Of a DNA stretch of 64,000 bases, positions 11,906-22,732 are shown in pieces. Origin of the DNA: Adineta vaga. Taxonomy: Eukaryota > Rotifera. Location: the NCBI GenBank assembly GCA_021613535.1, contig CP075496.1, forward strand, positions 8,866,001 to 8,930,000, written 5' to 3'. Each line of letters starts with the position of its first letter. Position 1 is the first letter of the stretch. The notes below the pieces were generated by a model that did not search any database, was not told where the DNA came from, and saw only the letters and a program-made list of their open reading frames with translations. The position numbers and the translations under genes are program-made.

Positions 11906-12357
11906 CTTGTTATTAGATGTAAGTAGATTATGAGATTACAAACCCTATCATGTTTGGAAAAAACCTATCTGATACAAACAATCTAAGAAAATTGCAGATT
12001 TAAAAATCAATCATTTAGCCAAACATCTTCTAACTATAAAATTCAAATGAATTCTTAATCGACTATCTCGGTTAACATTTGAAACTTGATAAAGCAAGAG
12101 AGTCAAAATTCACGTCATGTTTATGAACACAAAAAATTATCATCTATTCTCTAGATTCAACTTTTTCCTCGCTGCAACTTCTGAATTGAAAAGAAACAAT
12201 GAAAAGAGCAAAGTGTAAATCAGCTGCATTGATAACATCTGTTTGTTATATAGAAACAAAATGTCACGAATTGTCTAGTTTGTTTTCATGTTTTTTCTCG
12301 GATCTCGTGAATATTTATTTTATTTAGAAAAAAATATTTAAAAAAGAACAGACAATT
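11906..12357. other. Intergenic, nothing recognised
   Basis: About 450 bases of AT-rich spacer between the membrane-protein remnant and the 3' end of the TPR-HEAT gene. No supported feature was seen. Confidence 0.5.
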
Positions 12358-14482
12358 TCAGTTGTCATTGACGTTTTTGTTGTTTACTCGCTTTGTTTGA
12401 ATATCTTCATTAAACATTAGTAGTTTCTCTATTTCTGGTCTTTGACCAACATTCTTTTGAAGATAATCAGCAATTCTATAATCAAATGTATTACCATCTG
12501 CTAATATTTTCTCTAGTTCATCCAAATACTTCTGTTCATTCATACAAACAGCAAGAACTGCAAGACAAGCTTCATGTGTTTCTTCCTGATTCAATGCATT
12601 TATTAAACAATTCTTTACTTTTTGATCATCTATAATAAATAGAAACAAGATATTACTATTTATATAAACGAGAATAATTAATATACCAATAAAAGGTGAT
12701 AATGCTAAACAACATTTCACAACTAAAGCACTTGATCTACCAATTCCCAATGTTAGAAAATCATCTGATGAATCGTTATCATTGTTTTTTGATTGGACTG
12801 GTTCTTCAATTACGCTAATTAATAATGGAATTGCTCTTGGGTCACCTAATTTCGCAAGTGCATTTGGAATATTCATTGGAAAAAATACATTAAGCTAAAA
12901 ACAACAAATAACTTGATAGTTCAAAAGATGTTTTTTTTTCTTATTAACCTACATCTTGTGGTAATAAGTTTGCTAAAATTTCGAATAATTGATCATTTTT
13001 CATACCAGCTAATGCATTAACTGCACCTTTAATTGTACATACACTCCGTTGTTTTTTTAAAAGAGTCATCAATAATGTATTGACAAAGTCTCGTTCATCG
13101 GCTTCAAATGTTATTCCACGATGTTCAAGTATTTCGAATGCTTTATCTTCGACCTTACCATGATAATGATGATAACAAATAGCTGCTAAAAATTCTGTAG
13201 ATCGTTTCGATATATCAGCTGCAAGTGTTATTTCAACGCATTCCAATGCATTATCAGATTGTAACATATCCACTAACGAAAGATTTTCAGTATTGTATTC
13301 AATAAACTGACAGAAGGAAGGAACCCATGAATAGAATTTATATTTCAGTGTAATTCATCCGCTTGACTTATATCATCCTTTTCAGTAAAATAAGTAGCAC
13401 AAAGTTTATACGCTTTCGCAAATGTTGGTTCTGTAGCGATCAATTGTTGAAGTCTAACATATGCTTGTTCTTTCTTTCCTTGTTGCCATGAACAATCAGC
13501 AGCTTTGTAAAGGCATTCAACGTTTCCATCATTCTGCAGAAAATAAAGAAAGATATTGAAAAAACGAAAGCAAATATATTCATACGTTAAAAGCATCTTC
13601 ATAAATCGTCGTAGCACCATCAAAATCTCCAGATGTAAATAAAGCTTGAGCCAATTGAGTATAAATTTTCGTTTTTATTTCTAATTGATTTTCTAGAATT
13701 TTATTCAACGCTTTCCTATAATGTTCGATTGCTCCTTGAATTCGTTCTGTTTTCCATTTTGATTCTTCTTCTTCACTCATCTTTGATGAACTATAACATA
13801 CTTGATTGTATTTATGTGATACACCAGATCCATCACAACCTAATTGAAAACAGAAAAATGTATTGAAATTACAAAAAGTTTTCTTTTACCTTGACGATAC
13901 ATTATTCGAGCTGTTCCAATAGATATATTAATCCAGTCAATCAATTGTTCTCCTTGAAGTTTATCAATGCCTTCATCATTAGACTCGAGAACTTGTAATG
14001 CATCTTTCCATGCTTGAACTGCTTCATTATGTTGTCCCATATAGTTACGAAAGTTTCCAAGAAGACGATGAACTCTATAATTTTCAATATCTGTAGGTAA
14101 TTCATGAATCAATGTTTGTAGTTCATCAATTGCTTGTTTATGTTTACCAGACCGGAATATTTCACTTACTTCACCTAATTTTGTTTACATAATCTTTAAA
14201 ATCAATGACTAAAGAAAGATGCTAGTCTTTTTACTATATTAATTATGATAAAGTTTGTCGTTTCAACGAGGAAAATTCACACATAGCTTATTATTACTTT
14301 TACAATTCAATCAATTCGTTTTTGATAGTATAAGCTTAAACTATACAAATGAGAGAATATACTGATGAATTATAAATCTCATCTGCAAAAAGTGACAATA
14401 AAACATATATTAACTATGAGTAATAAAAGCGGTCTGTTTACTTACCTAATAATCTGTGTAAAAACAACAGAATGATAAGCAT
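12358..14482 (-). CDS. TPR and HEAT-like repeat protein
   Basis: This multi-exon gene was followed in frame. Its N-terminal TPR part reads IFRSGKHKQAIDELQTLI, then MGQHNEAVQAWKDAL, then QGAIEHYRKALNKI and QQGKKEQAYVRLQQLI. A C-terminal alpha-helical part has HEAT/armadillo-like helices (IKGAVNALAGMKNDQLFEIL; IPNALAKLGDPRAIPLLISV). The TPR and HEAT parts join through an unusual GTCAAG donor (intron 13273-13367); without it there is a stop at 13345. The donor after LLPQD is GTAGGT. The 5' end is uncertain: ATG 14482 gives MLIILLFLHRLLG, but a strong acceptor (TTGTTTTTACACAG) inside that stretch suggests the real first exon may be farther upstream. A scaffold role is inferred; no named orthologue was recognised. 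Confidence 0.6.
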
Positions 14483-15204
14483 TCGCTTTACCAGATGGTA
14501 ATTTCCAACAGATGTATGACTAAATACCTATTTCAAAATAGAAGAGAAATAACTTTGTCATGCGTTGAGAAGACGACAATCAAGAAAAAACTTTATCTTA
14601 GTGACACACATATTTTGATGTTTTTTTTTTCTTTTTCATTCTGTTCGATTATAGATGTACTGTGTATTGGTGGTGAATATGTTGGTAGCAAAAACAAAGA
14701 CTAGTCATATAGAAACACATGTGCTTGTGTAAAGAGTTCTCTTTTCTTTATCTGTTGAAAGAAGAATCGTTTTTAATATTCAATGATATAAATCTAATTA
14801 CTCATATGTAATATAGAAATACAACAAAGAGAATGAACAATATGAACGAAGATGATACTTAATATAGTATTATGATTATCATGAAATATATATTTGAATA
14901 TTATTCTTTGGAAAGCTCTAAATATACCGAATTCACTTAAGAGGAATGTCGACATTGTCCATTGTAACCAGTGGAAAAGAAACTTCCCTTACGCATTTTG
15001 AAGATCGGGATTGGTATGCGCCTTGCTTATTGCTTAGGAGAATAACCGAAACACACATGCCCGGGATAAATGACTTTCAAACATTAAAAAAATCAACAAA
15101 ATACTGAATAATTTAGATTAAAGAAAAATGAGTTATATTTGAAAGAAAAATAATATCAACTCATGATTATTCATCAAAGGTTAATCGATGAAAAGTTTCT
15201 GCTT
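14483..15204. other. Intergenic, nothing firm
   Basis: About 720 bases. It may contain an unseen first exon of the TPR-HEAT gene. A 69-codon plus-strand frame near 14495-14704 has no recognisable features and is treated as chance. Confidence 0.4.
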
Positions 15205-15417
15205 TTAAGTGCACCAAGCTCCACCCCAGTTAACTCGACATTTATTACAACATGGAATTTTTCCACCACAATCAGCACCTGCAGGAGCACAATCATTGGT
15301 AGATTTTAAACCACGTTGTTCAAGAATGGATAAAATAGAACCAGCTTCTGCTACATAAATCATCAAAAACGATGCAAAAACACCAGCAATAAGAAGAAAT
15401 CGTATCGAAGAATGCAT
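15205..15417 (-). CDS. Secreted cystine-knot-like (ICK) small peptide
   Basis: This single-exon protein has 70 residues. Residues 1-25 are a clear signal peptide (hydrophobic core FLLIAGVFASFLMIYV, AEA at the cleavage side). A short propeptide-like stretch with a Gln-Arg pair follows, and then a C-terminal domain with six cysteines spaced C-x6-C-x5-CC-x2-C-x8-C. That spacing is the inhibitor-cystine-knot (knottin) pattern found in ion-channel-blocking toxins, protease inhibitors and antimicrobial peptides of many animals. The pattern alone does not tell these roles apart, so toxicity must not be assumed. It stands alone between long intergenic stretches. Confidence 0.65.
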   Translation of the reverse strand: MHSSIRFLLIAGVFASFLMIYVAEAGSILSILEQRGLKSTNDCAPAGADCGGKIPCCNKCRVNWGGAWCT

Positions 15418-16955
15418 GATTACTGTTAATTTAAAAGAATTAATAATATTGGCGTATAAATAGTATATTACAACAAATGAAAAAGCGATATGTATATATC
15501 GATCAAGTGTCAGATGGTGCTATTCTCATATGCTCATGTATTCCATGTTTTTTTATCAATTTAATAATTCAGGACGTCGTAATGTTTGCATCGTCATAAT
15601 ATAATATATATATATATATATATATATCGATCAATAAAATTGATTATCACAATGATGCAGTGAAAATACTAAGAACATTTTGAATAAACGTAGAAACAGT
15701 GGTGATGACCGTTATGGACATACACGAGCATCAAAAACATTATATGGAAATTTGAAACTATCAATATAAGCTATGTTGATAAAAGCTAATTACTACGTAT
15801 ACATCCAAAAGGAATTTTTGGACAGCGCAAGAAGACGTGTTGTTTAGTGTTTTGTGTAAGTAACACTGTAGTAATACTCAACAGTATTGATTTTCATCGT
15901 TTCTCAAGTGTAACTGGTATATTGATGGTCAGTTATCGGCATCCAATTTAATTGTCTGTTGAGATTGACTGTGGACCTGATAATATTATTCTTGCAATAC
16001 ACAATGTAGATGCGATATTAGTTACTCATTTATTTCTATTTTGGTAATAATAACTGTCTCACTATTGAGTAATATAGAGAGTGAAAACTTGGTTCTAGCA
16101 GAAAATCTTTCATATTTTAGATCCATTTGGAAACTTCACATTTATCGGTTTACTTTATTTTACGTATTCATTACTCGTTCAGATTCTTTATTTTTGCTGC
16201 TGTAAGAAGGTGCCATTTATTTCCCGATGTTTGTAATAGGAATTAAATATGAGAAACAGAAAATTGAGTAGAAGTTCATTCTCGTTGAAAAATATTAAAT
16301 GGAGATTGTCTTAAGTTTTGTATTTGACATAATCAACAAGAGATATCATTAATATCTAGAATAATAAGTTTTTCTTTGGAACTGTTCAATAATGACTGAG
16401 GATATTCTCAAGGGAACATCGGATCATCGAGTAATACTTTCGTAATAACTGGATCAATAAATGAATAAACTATTTTTCTACTTATTCATTTTATTCCTGA
16501 AAGAATACATATTCAATTATTCGATGATAACAAGGCATCTCGTCATGTACTAATTGATTGAACTAGTTTATAATATAGAAAAGATGTATTGCATTATCAA
16601 ACAATGATTTATTGACAGTATTATTTAAACACAATTCGAGGCCCGAGTGTTATTGAATAAAACAAGAGACTTTTTCACTGTAACTAATTTATTTTATTAA
16701 TATAGATAACATTGATATAAAGTGTTTCATTCAATGCTATTGTTATAGTCATATTGTATTTTCACTCATACTTGGTACTTATTCAGGGAATGTCTAGAGA
16801 CAAGATGAGAAATTATACATAGAGACGACAACGATGTTCAGTCTTCATTTTAATTCTTATTTTATTTCTATATAAGTGATCTAATTTCTTCGACATCATA
16901 CTCATAGAAAATGGCCTATATTGCTTTTATGTTTTGTTTTTTTCTAGATACTATC
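15418..16955. other. Long intergenic region with (TA)n tract
   Basis: About 1.5 kb without a credible gene. A (TA)n microsatellite lies at about 15604-15628. The last bases before the next gene contain a long pyrimidine tract ending in TCTAG at 16948, just before the probable start codon. That is an acceptor of a 5'UTR intron or of spliced-leader trans-splicing. Confidence 0.5.
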
Positions 16956-18502
16956 ATGTCATTATCACCGTGCAAAACAGGACCAGGATATGCTAGTCCG
17001 CTTGAGGCTATGCAAAAGGCACCACATGAAAAAATCATCTACGTTTCTATGTTACCATGTGACGATAATCAACCAAATTATATTGCAACAATTGATGTTG
17101 ATCCTGCGTCTCCTAATTATCAAAAGGTTCTTGATCGAATGTATTTTCCAAATCTTCAAGATGAAATACATCATTATGGTTGGAATGCTTGTTCATCATG
17201 CCATTCAGATTGTACAAAACAACGGCGATTTTTAATTTTTGGTTGTTTGAAATCATCACGAATCTATATTGTTGATACCATCAATGAAAGAAAGCCATGT
17301 CTTTATAAAACCATTGAAGGTGAAGATGTTAAGAAGTTTGATTTAAGTTCTCCACATACAATTCATTGTTTAGGTAATGAAGAAAAGTATCTTCTATTTG
17401 TTGACTTTTCTTTCGAAAATGTTTTTATTTTCTAGCTAGTGGTGAAATTATGCTCTGCTGTTTGGGAAACGCAAACGGTGAACTACCAGGTGGTTTTCTT
17501 TTACTTAGTGAAGAATTTGAAATTGTTGGTCGTTGGAATACAGATGATTTACCATCACCCGCTCGAATTTATTACGATTTTTGGTATCAACCAAGACATA
17601 ATGTTATGGTTAGCAGTGAATGGGCAGCACCAAATGTTTTTGATAAAGGTAAAACTTCTTTTTTCTTTCATTAAATTTACGAAAACTGTGGCGTTCATTT
17701 AGGTTTTAATCCGAATGATGTACCTTTGGGTAAATATGGTCGTCAATTACATTTTTGGGATTGGTCACAACGTAAACATATAAAAACAGTTGATCTCGGA
17801 GCAGATGGATATATTCCACTTGAAACACGTTTTTGCCATGATCCATCAGTACCATATGGTTACGTTTGTTGTGCATTAGGTAGTACAATTTATCGATTTT
17901 TTCAAGATGATGCAAATGAATGGCAAGCAGAAAAAATTATTCAGGTGGATGCTGTCAATGGAGATGATGGACAACCAATACCAGCTTGTATTTCGGATAT
18001 TGTTCTATCAATGAATGATAAATTTCGTACGTAATCTATTTTTTTTTCAAAAAAATTATTTTATTCCTAACGAAATATATGTTTGTTACATTTAGTTTAT
18101 TTTGCTAATTGGTTTCATGGAGATGTTCGTCAATATGATGTTACTGACCCATTAAATCCAAAATTAACTGGGCAAGTTTGGATTGGTGGTTTATTAAAAC
18201 ATGAACATCATTTTGAAGATGGTCGTCCATTAACTGGTGGACCACAAATGTTGCAATTATCACTCGATGGTAAACGTTTATATTTTACCAACTCACTTTA
18301 TTCAGCATGGGATAATCAATTCTATCCGGAAATCAAAGAAAATGGTTCCTATTTAGTGAAAATCGATTGTGACAGTGAAAATGGTGGCATGACATTGGAT
18401 CAAGATTTTTTTATGAACTTTAAAGAAGAACCAAGTGGTCCGACACGTGCTCATGAAATACGTTATCCTGGCGGAGATTGTACATCAGATATTTGGGCTT
18501 AA
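16956..18502 (+). CDS. SELENBP1: Selenium-binding protein 1 homologue (methanethiol oxidase family)
   Basis: Four exons (16956-17373, 17436-17648, 17703-18026, 18096-18502) join in frame to 453 residues; the human protein is 472. Family landmarks are present along the whole length: GPGYASPLEAM at the N-terminus, GWNACSSCHSD, YDFWYQPRHNVMVSSEWAAP, SLDGKRLYFTNSLYSAWDNQFYP and the C-terminal HEIRYPGGDCTSDIW. In vertebrates SELENBP1 oxidises methanethiol to H2S, H2O2 and formaldehyde, and the CSSC motif is its proposed selenium/metal site. I chose ATG 16956 because it aligns with the family N-terminus and follows a TTTTTTTCTAG acceptor. An in-frame upstream ATG at 16911 reads through that acceptor and is less likely. 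An AATAAA lies near 18640. Confidence 0.9.
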
Positions 18503-18681
18503 AAATATATCAATTCAAATTATAAACACTGCTTTATTTCTCTCCTTACGTATTATCATATTTTATCGCTTTTCTATCCCCTTCTAGCTTTTGTAATTGA
18601 ATTTGTGTGCATGTCGATTTAAAGAAAAGAAAAAAAAATCAATAAATGTATTTCTATAGAAAAATATTTTAAATCTAATTG

Positions 18682-21600
18682 TTAAAGAAGAGTATGAATA
18701 AACATTAAGATTTCACAATTCTCGTCAGTTGGTGTCGACTGCAATAGAACTTGCTTCAATTGTTTGACAGTTGCAAACAATAAACTTCCTTGCTCATTAG
18801 GCTCAAGATTGAATGAATTCCATATAGAATTCAAACTCAATTTGACTTTTATAAGTTTTTCTGGTAATTGTAATATCACTTGAGAAGCATCAAGAACAGA
18901 TAAGTGACCATGTTCGTTGATTATTTTATTGAGATAATTATTTTGATCGTTTTCTTTACCTAATACTTTTGGAAATGATAAATAAGTAATACGAGATCGA
19001 AATTCTGCAAGACGTTGACAATCATCACTAAATGGAATATTCAATATTGTCATCAGTTGATTAGCAGCCTTAGTCAACTTCGTTTTAGCTACTAATGTGA
19101 TCGAATCAAAAGTAGCATTATTGTTAGCAGTTGATACTATTATTGTTGTTGGCATCGTCATATATTTAGCTTTGTTTCCACAAGTTTTATAATAATCTAT
19201 TGATTGAATTAAAGTTGGATAGAGTGCATGTAATAATGTAGCCATGCGTTCAGCGATATCAATAACTTCTTGTTCATTACCCGATTGAGTCATTCGACCA
19301 ATGAAAAGTTTATGAAAATCTTCTAGAGTCATTGTATAACAGAGAGCTGTTACTTTACAACTAGGTTGCGTTAAATTAAAAATTTCATTTCCATGTTCAC
19401 CCCAAGTATGTCGTGGTTGATTTAAGAATTCAAAATGAGTACGTGCTGCAATTGTTGAAGCAAGAAAAAGACGCTGTGGATTAGTATCTTTTCCTTGAAC
19501 TCGTAGTAATGGTACATTCATGGCATTCGTTTTACTTGATGTTAAACGAGCTACTTTGGCTTCATGGTGAGCAACAAATTCTAAAGACGTTTCAATTGAT
19601 ATACCACTTAGAAGAAATGTGACCATGCCCAAACGATGCAGAATAGGACTTTCAGCAAGAATCATCACACCAGGACGTGTAACAAATGTACCATCAAAAA
19701 TTTGACCATCACCGGCTTCAATCATTTCTAACATCGTCGACGTATACAATGATTCGTTTGATGTTAATGGACGACCAAGATATTTAACCAATTGTGCTAA
19801 CTGTTTGGTACGATAATCTTCAATACTAAAAATTCGATTGGATATACTTGTCAAGTCTTCGTAATACGTTAGACCTTTATCATAATTGATATAGAATGGA
19901 TCGAATAATGGATAGACTTCAGCATAGGTAATTTCGTCATCATATGAAATGAGATTTTTTTCTGCTAAACAATGAAGATATTGTTCATACATAGAACGAA
20001 CAATATTTACATCATTCATTATCATATTTCCATCAGATAAATTTAACATGTATGTGATAATTTCTTGGCGTACACGATGCGACTCAGACAAAAAGTGAAA
20101 CTTCGAAGTGATAGCCAACTGAGCTGTAATCCATTTTGTAAATGCTTTAAATAGTCGTTTTGGTGCTTCTAATAGAGTTGGAATTTGCATATCTAGAACA
20201 GGACGTACTTTTTTATTGTAAACAATATCAAATACAGCATCAATAAAATCATTGATTTCACCATTAAGAGCATTCGTATGTGTTTCTTTGATTTGAACAA
20301 GAAAGGAATCAATTGATTCGATCTGTTCTACATGATTCAATGTACGCAATGGTTCAACATCTGACCACCATCGAGCCATTTCTTCTGATCGTGTAACCAT
20401 ATTTTCATAGTTATGTTCAGTCCAACGATAATCTTCAGCAAAGAATGGTGCAAACTTTTCTTTAAATTCAATTAATGATGGTGTATTTTTTCCTTGTGGA
20501 AGCATTTGAATGTATGCGGAATCATCTCCACGAAGACAATATTTATAATTAGCTTGAATAATTTGTTTCAAATTATCGATTCGATGATTTGAATCAGTTA
20601 AATCAATATTTAAATCACAAAATAATGGATAAATACGTCGTTTATTAAAATCATAATCAACATTCGATTTTGCTAATCCATCAATTAATAACATGTCAGC
20701 AAGTGCCATTGTTGTTGCTTCGCTTATCATACGCCAAGCAATGTAAGCACGTCGATGAAAAATAGAATTTGTACCTGTAAAGACTAAATCAGGAATAGCA
20801 AAATGACCAAAATCATGTGCCATAAAGGTATCTTCGTGAATAGCATCATTCTTAGCAGTCAATGGTAATCCACCATTTAAACCTGGACTCCAATAATTAG
20901 CTTGTCGACGATTACCAGCTGAACGAAAGAAAATACCTTTATTCAAAACATGTTTAATCAAATTAAGAAAACCATAATCAATAACTTTCGGATTATTATA
21001 TGTAGAATTACCAGCAACATAATCAGCAACATCAAGTGAAAAATCAATAGCTCGTTTAGCTTTTGCTGGTGGATCAAATTTTAAATTAAGTAATGTTTTA
21101 TAATGGATTCTTTGTTTGATAAAAGCAGATATGACCATATCACGAGCAGAATGTTTTATTCCAGCTTCATTTAGTTCTTGATAACTCATACCACTAGCAT
21201 CAACAATAAAAATATCATCCCAACCGAAAACAGACGAATCAATTCCTACAGGTAAATGTCGTCGAGATAGATCAATTTTACCCATTACTGAATGCTTGAA
21301 TTCTGTTCTTATTTTTTCATTAGTTGTATTGTCAAACCAAATGGCAACTAAATTGGCTTGATTAATTACTCGAACACCATGTCGTAGACTGCTTAATTGA
21401 TTTGTACCTGGTCGATATAGATTACTTCGTTCTGTAATCAATGCAAGTTGAACAAGATTGGAAATCTTCTGACATAGCAATAAATCTGCATTTGAATTAT
21501 CAGAATCACTAATAAATGTTGGAGGTACACGAATGATTTCAATACCATAGAGTTTTTCAAAAATTTGTACATGTTCACGATATTTTCGAAGATTAGCAGT

Positions 21601-22365
21601 ACGTAAATAGACTATTCGTCGAACAATGCCAGTACGTCGACCTTGTTTTTCGTTTTCATCGAGTGCACGTTGACGAAATTCAGTAATAATTTTTGTTTTA
21701 TCTGAATCATCCTTCATCGGCAAGTTAGCTTCTAACCATTGATACGAATCGAGATACGTTAATTTTTGTTGTTCGAATGCAATTAATTGAGAAAGAATTT
21801 CTTGATGAATATTTTCAGGAGATTGATCATTGCAAGTTATTTTGATCAATAAATTTCGTGATTCAAGTATACTAACGAGAGGAAGAGTTTCTTGTTGAAA
21901 AACTACATATCGATGTTCAGCAGTTTCATCATTATCATCAGCGCGACCACGACGTTTTCGTCGTTCATCCAATTCATTCTTTGGTACATCGAGATAGATT
22001 GCTGCAAATATTTCTCGATCCAAGTTCAATAAAATATTTTCCAAAATATTAAGATGTGATGGATTTCGAGGATATCCATCTAGGATCATACCTTTTTGAT
22101 ATATTGACTCGTTAAATTTATTCGTAAGAAAACTTGTCGTAAGTTCATTGGGAATCAATTCACCTGTATCCATATAGGTTTTTATCTGTTGACCGAGTGT
22201 ACTATTACTAGCCACTTCACTACGGAAAAGATCACCCGTAGATACATAAGGTCGTTCAAGAACTTTGCTAAGAAGAACACCTTGTGTACCTTTACCGGAA
22301 AGTGGAGCACCAATAAAAACAATTATATTACAATCGAGTAATTGTTGAAGATGAGTTAAAGCCAT
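18682..22365 (-). CDS. Four-part nucleotide-metabolism fusion: adenylate kinase, HAM1/ITPase-like, HDxGH region, ThyX-like
   Basis: This is an uninterrupted frame of 1227 residues in a genome where most long genes have introns. Residues 1-205 are adenylate-kinase-like: P-loop GAPLSGKGTQ (19-28), STGDLFR (42-48), LDGYPR (95-100) and RRGRADDNDET (138-148). Residues about 245-430 resemble HAM1/RdgB NTP pyrophosphatases: TANLRKYRE at the start and FGWDDIFIVDASG...ELNEAGIKHSARD at 380-409. The middle acidic motif of that family is degenerate. Residues about 505-560 contain IHEDTFMAHDFGHF, like an HD-phosphohydrolase motif but unassigned. Residues about 880-1060 match ThyX flavin-dependent thymidylate synthase in layout (MVTFLLSGISIETSLEFVAHH; ALCYTMTLEDFHKLFIGRM), but its RHRx7S motif reads AHHx7T. 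A second, shorter ThyX-N-like stretch ends the protein. Kinase activity looks plausible; ThyX activity is doubtful. Confidence 0.8.
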   Translation of the reverse strand: MALTHLQQLLDCNIIVFIGAPLSGKGTQGVLLSKVLERPYVSTGDLFRSEVASNSTLGQQIKTYMDTGELIPNELTTSFLTNKFNESIYQKGMILDGYPRNPSHLNILENILLNLDREIFAAIYLDVPKNELDERRKRRGRADDNDETAEHRYVVFQQETLPLVSILESRNLLIKITCNDQSPENIHQEILSQLIAFEQQKLTYLDSYQWLEANLPMKDDSDKTKIITEFRQRALDENEKQGRRTGIVRRIVYLRTANLRKYREHVQIFEKLYGIEIIRVPPTFISDSDNSNADLLLCQKISNLVQLALITERSNLYRPGTNQLSSLRHGVRVINQANLVAIWFDNTTNEKIRTEFKHSVMGKIDLSRRHLPVGIDSSVFGWDDIFIVDASGMSYQELNEAGIKHSARDMVISAFIKQRIHYKTLLNLKFDPPAKAKRAIDFSLDVADYVAGNSTYNNPKVIDYGFLNLIKHVLNKGIFFRSAGNRRQANYWSPGLNGGLPLTAKNDAIHEDTFMAHDFGHFAIPDLVFTGTNSIFHRRAYIAWRMISEATTMALADMLLIDGLAKSNVDYDFNKRRIYPLFCDLNIDLTDSNHRIDNLKQIIQANYKYCLRGDDSAYIQMLPQGKNTPSLIEFKEKFAPFFAEDYRWTEHNYENMVTRSEEMARWWSDVEPLRTLNHVEQIESIDSFLVQIKETHTNALNGEINDFIDAVFDIVYNKKVRPVLDMQIPTLLEAPKRLFKAFTKWITAQLAITSKFHFLSESHRVRQEIITYMLNLSDGNMIMNDVNIVRSMYEQYLHCLAEKNLISYDDEITYAEVYPLFDPFYINYDKGLTYYEDLTSISNRIFSIEDYRTKQLAQLVKYLGRPLTSNESLYTSTMLEMIEAGDGQIFDGTFVTRPGVMILAESPILHRLGMVTFLLSGISIETSLEFVAHHEAKVARLTSSKTNAMNVPLLRVQGKDTNPQRLFLASTIAARTHFEFLNQPRHTWGEHGNEIFNLTQPSCKVTALCYTMTLEDFHKLFIGRMTQSGNEQEVIDIAERMATLLHALYPTLIQSIDYYKTCGNKAKYMTMPTTIIVSTANNNATFDSITLVAKTKLTKAANQLMTILNIPFSDDCQRLAEFRSRITYLSFPKVLGKENDQNNYLNKIINEHGHLSVLDASQVILQLPEKLIKVKLSLNSIWNSFNLEPNEQGSLLFATVKQLKQVLLQSTPTDENCEILMFIHTLL

Positions 22366-22732
22366 ATCAACGTAATACAGTATCGTCTTTATCGAAATAC
22401 AGGCCTGGTTTAGGCGTTATATAGCTCTCACAATGCGGCGTCATAAATTTTCGATTTTTGACGCATATTTATTCATACTTTTTACGTTGAAGTCGAACAG
22501 TATTATACTTGTCATCAAAATAACAACAACAAAACTATGTGCGTATAAGAGAAAATAATAAAAACACAACCGAAAGACCGACAGAAGGTTAAGAAAAAAA
22601 ATCGATATGAATCATCATGACATTATCAATAAGAGAATATGATAAAGAAAACAAAATTGCACAGCTTAGTTTGATTCATGTATGATTTTGTATTTCTCTA
22701 TAAACTATGATAATTTAGCAGGATATTTTCGA
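22366..22732. other. Intergenic, nothing recognised
   Basis: About 370 bases between the start of the nucleotide-enzyme fusion and the 3' end of the next receptor gene. AT-rich; no feature could be supported. Confidence 0.5.
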
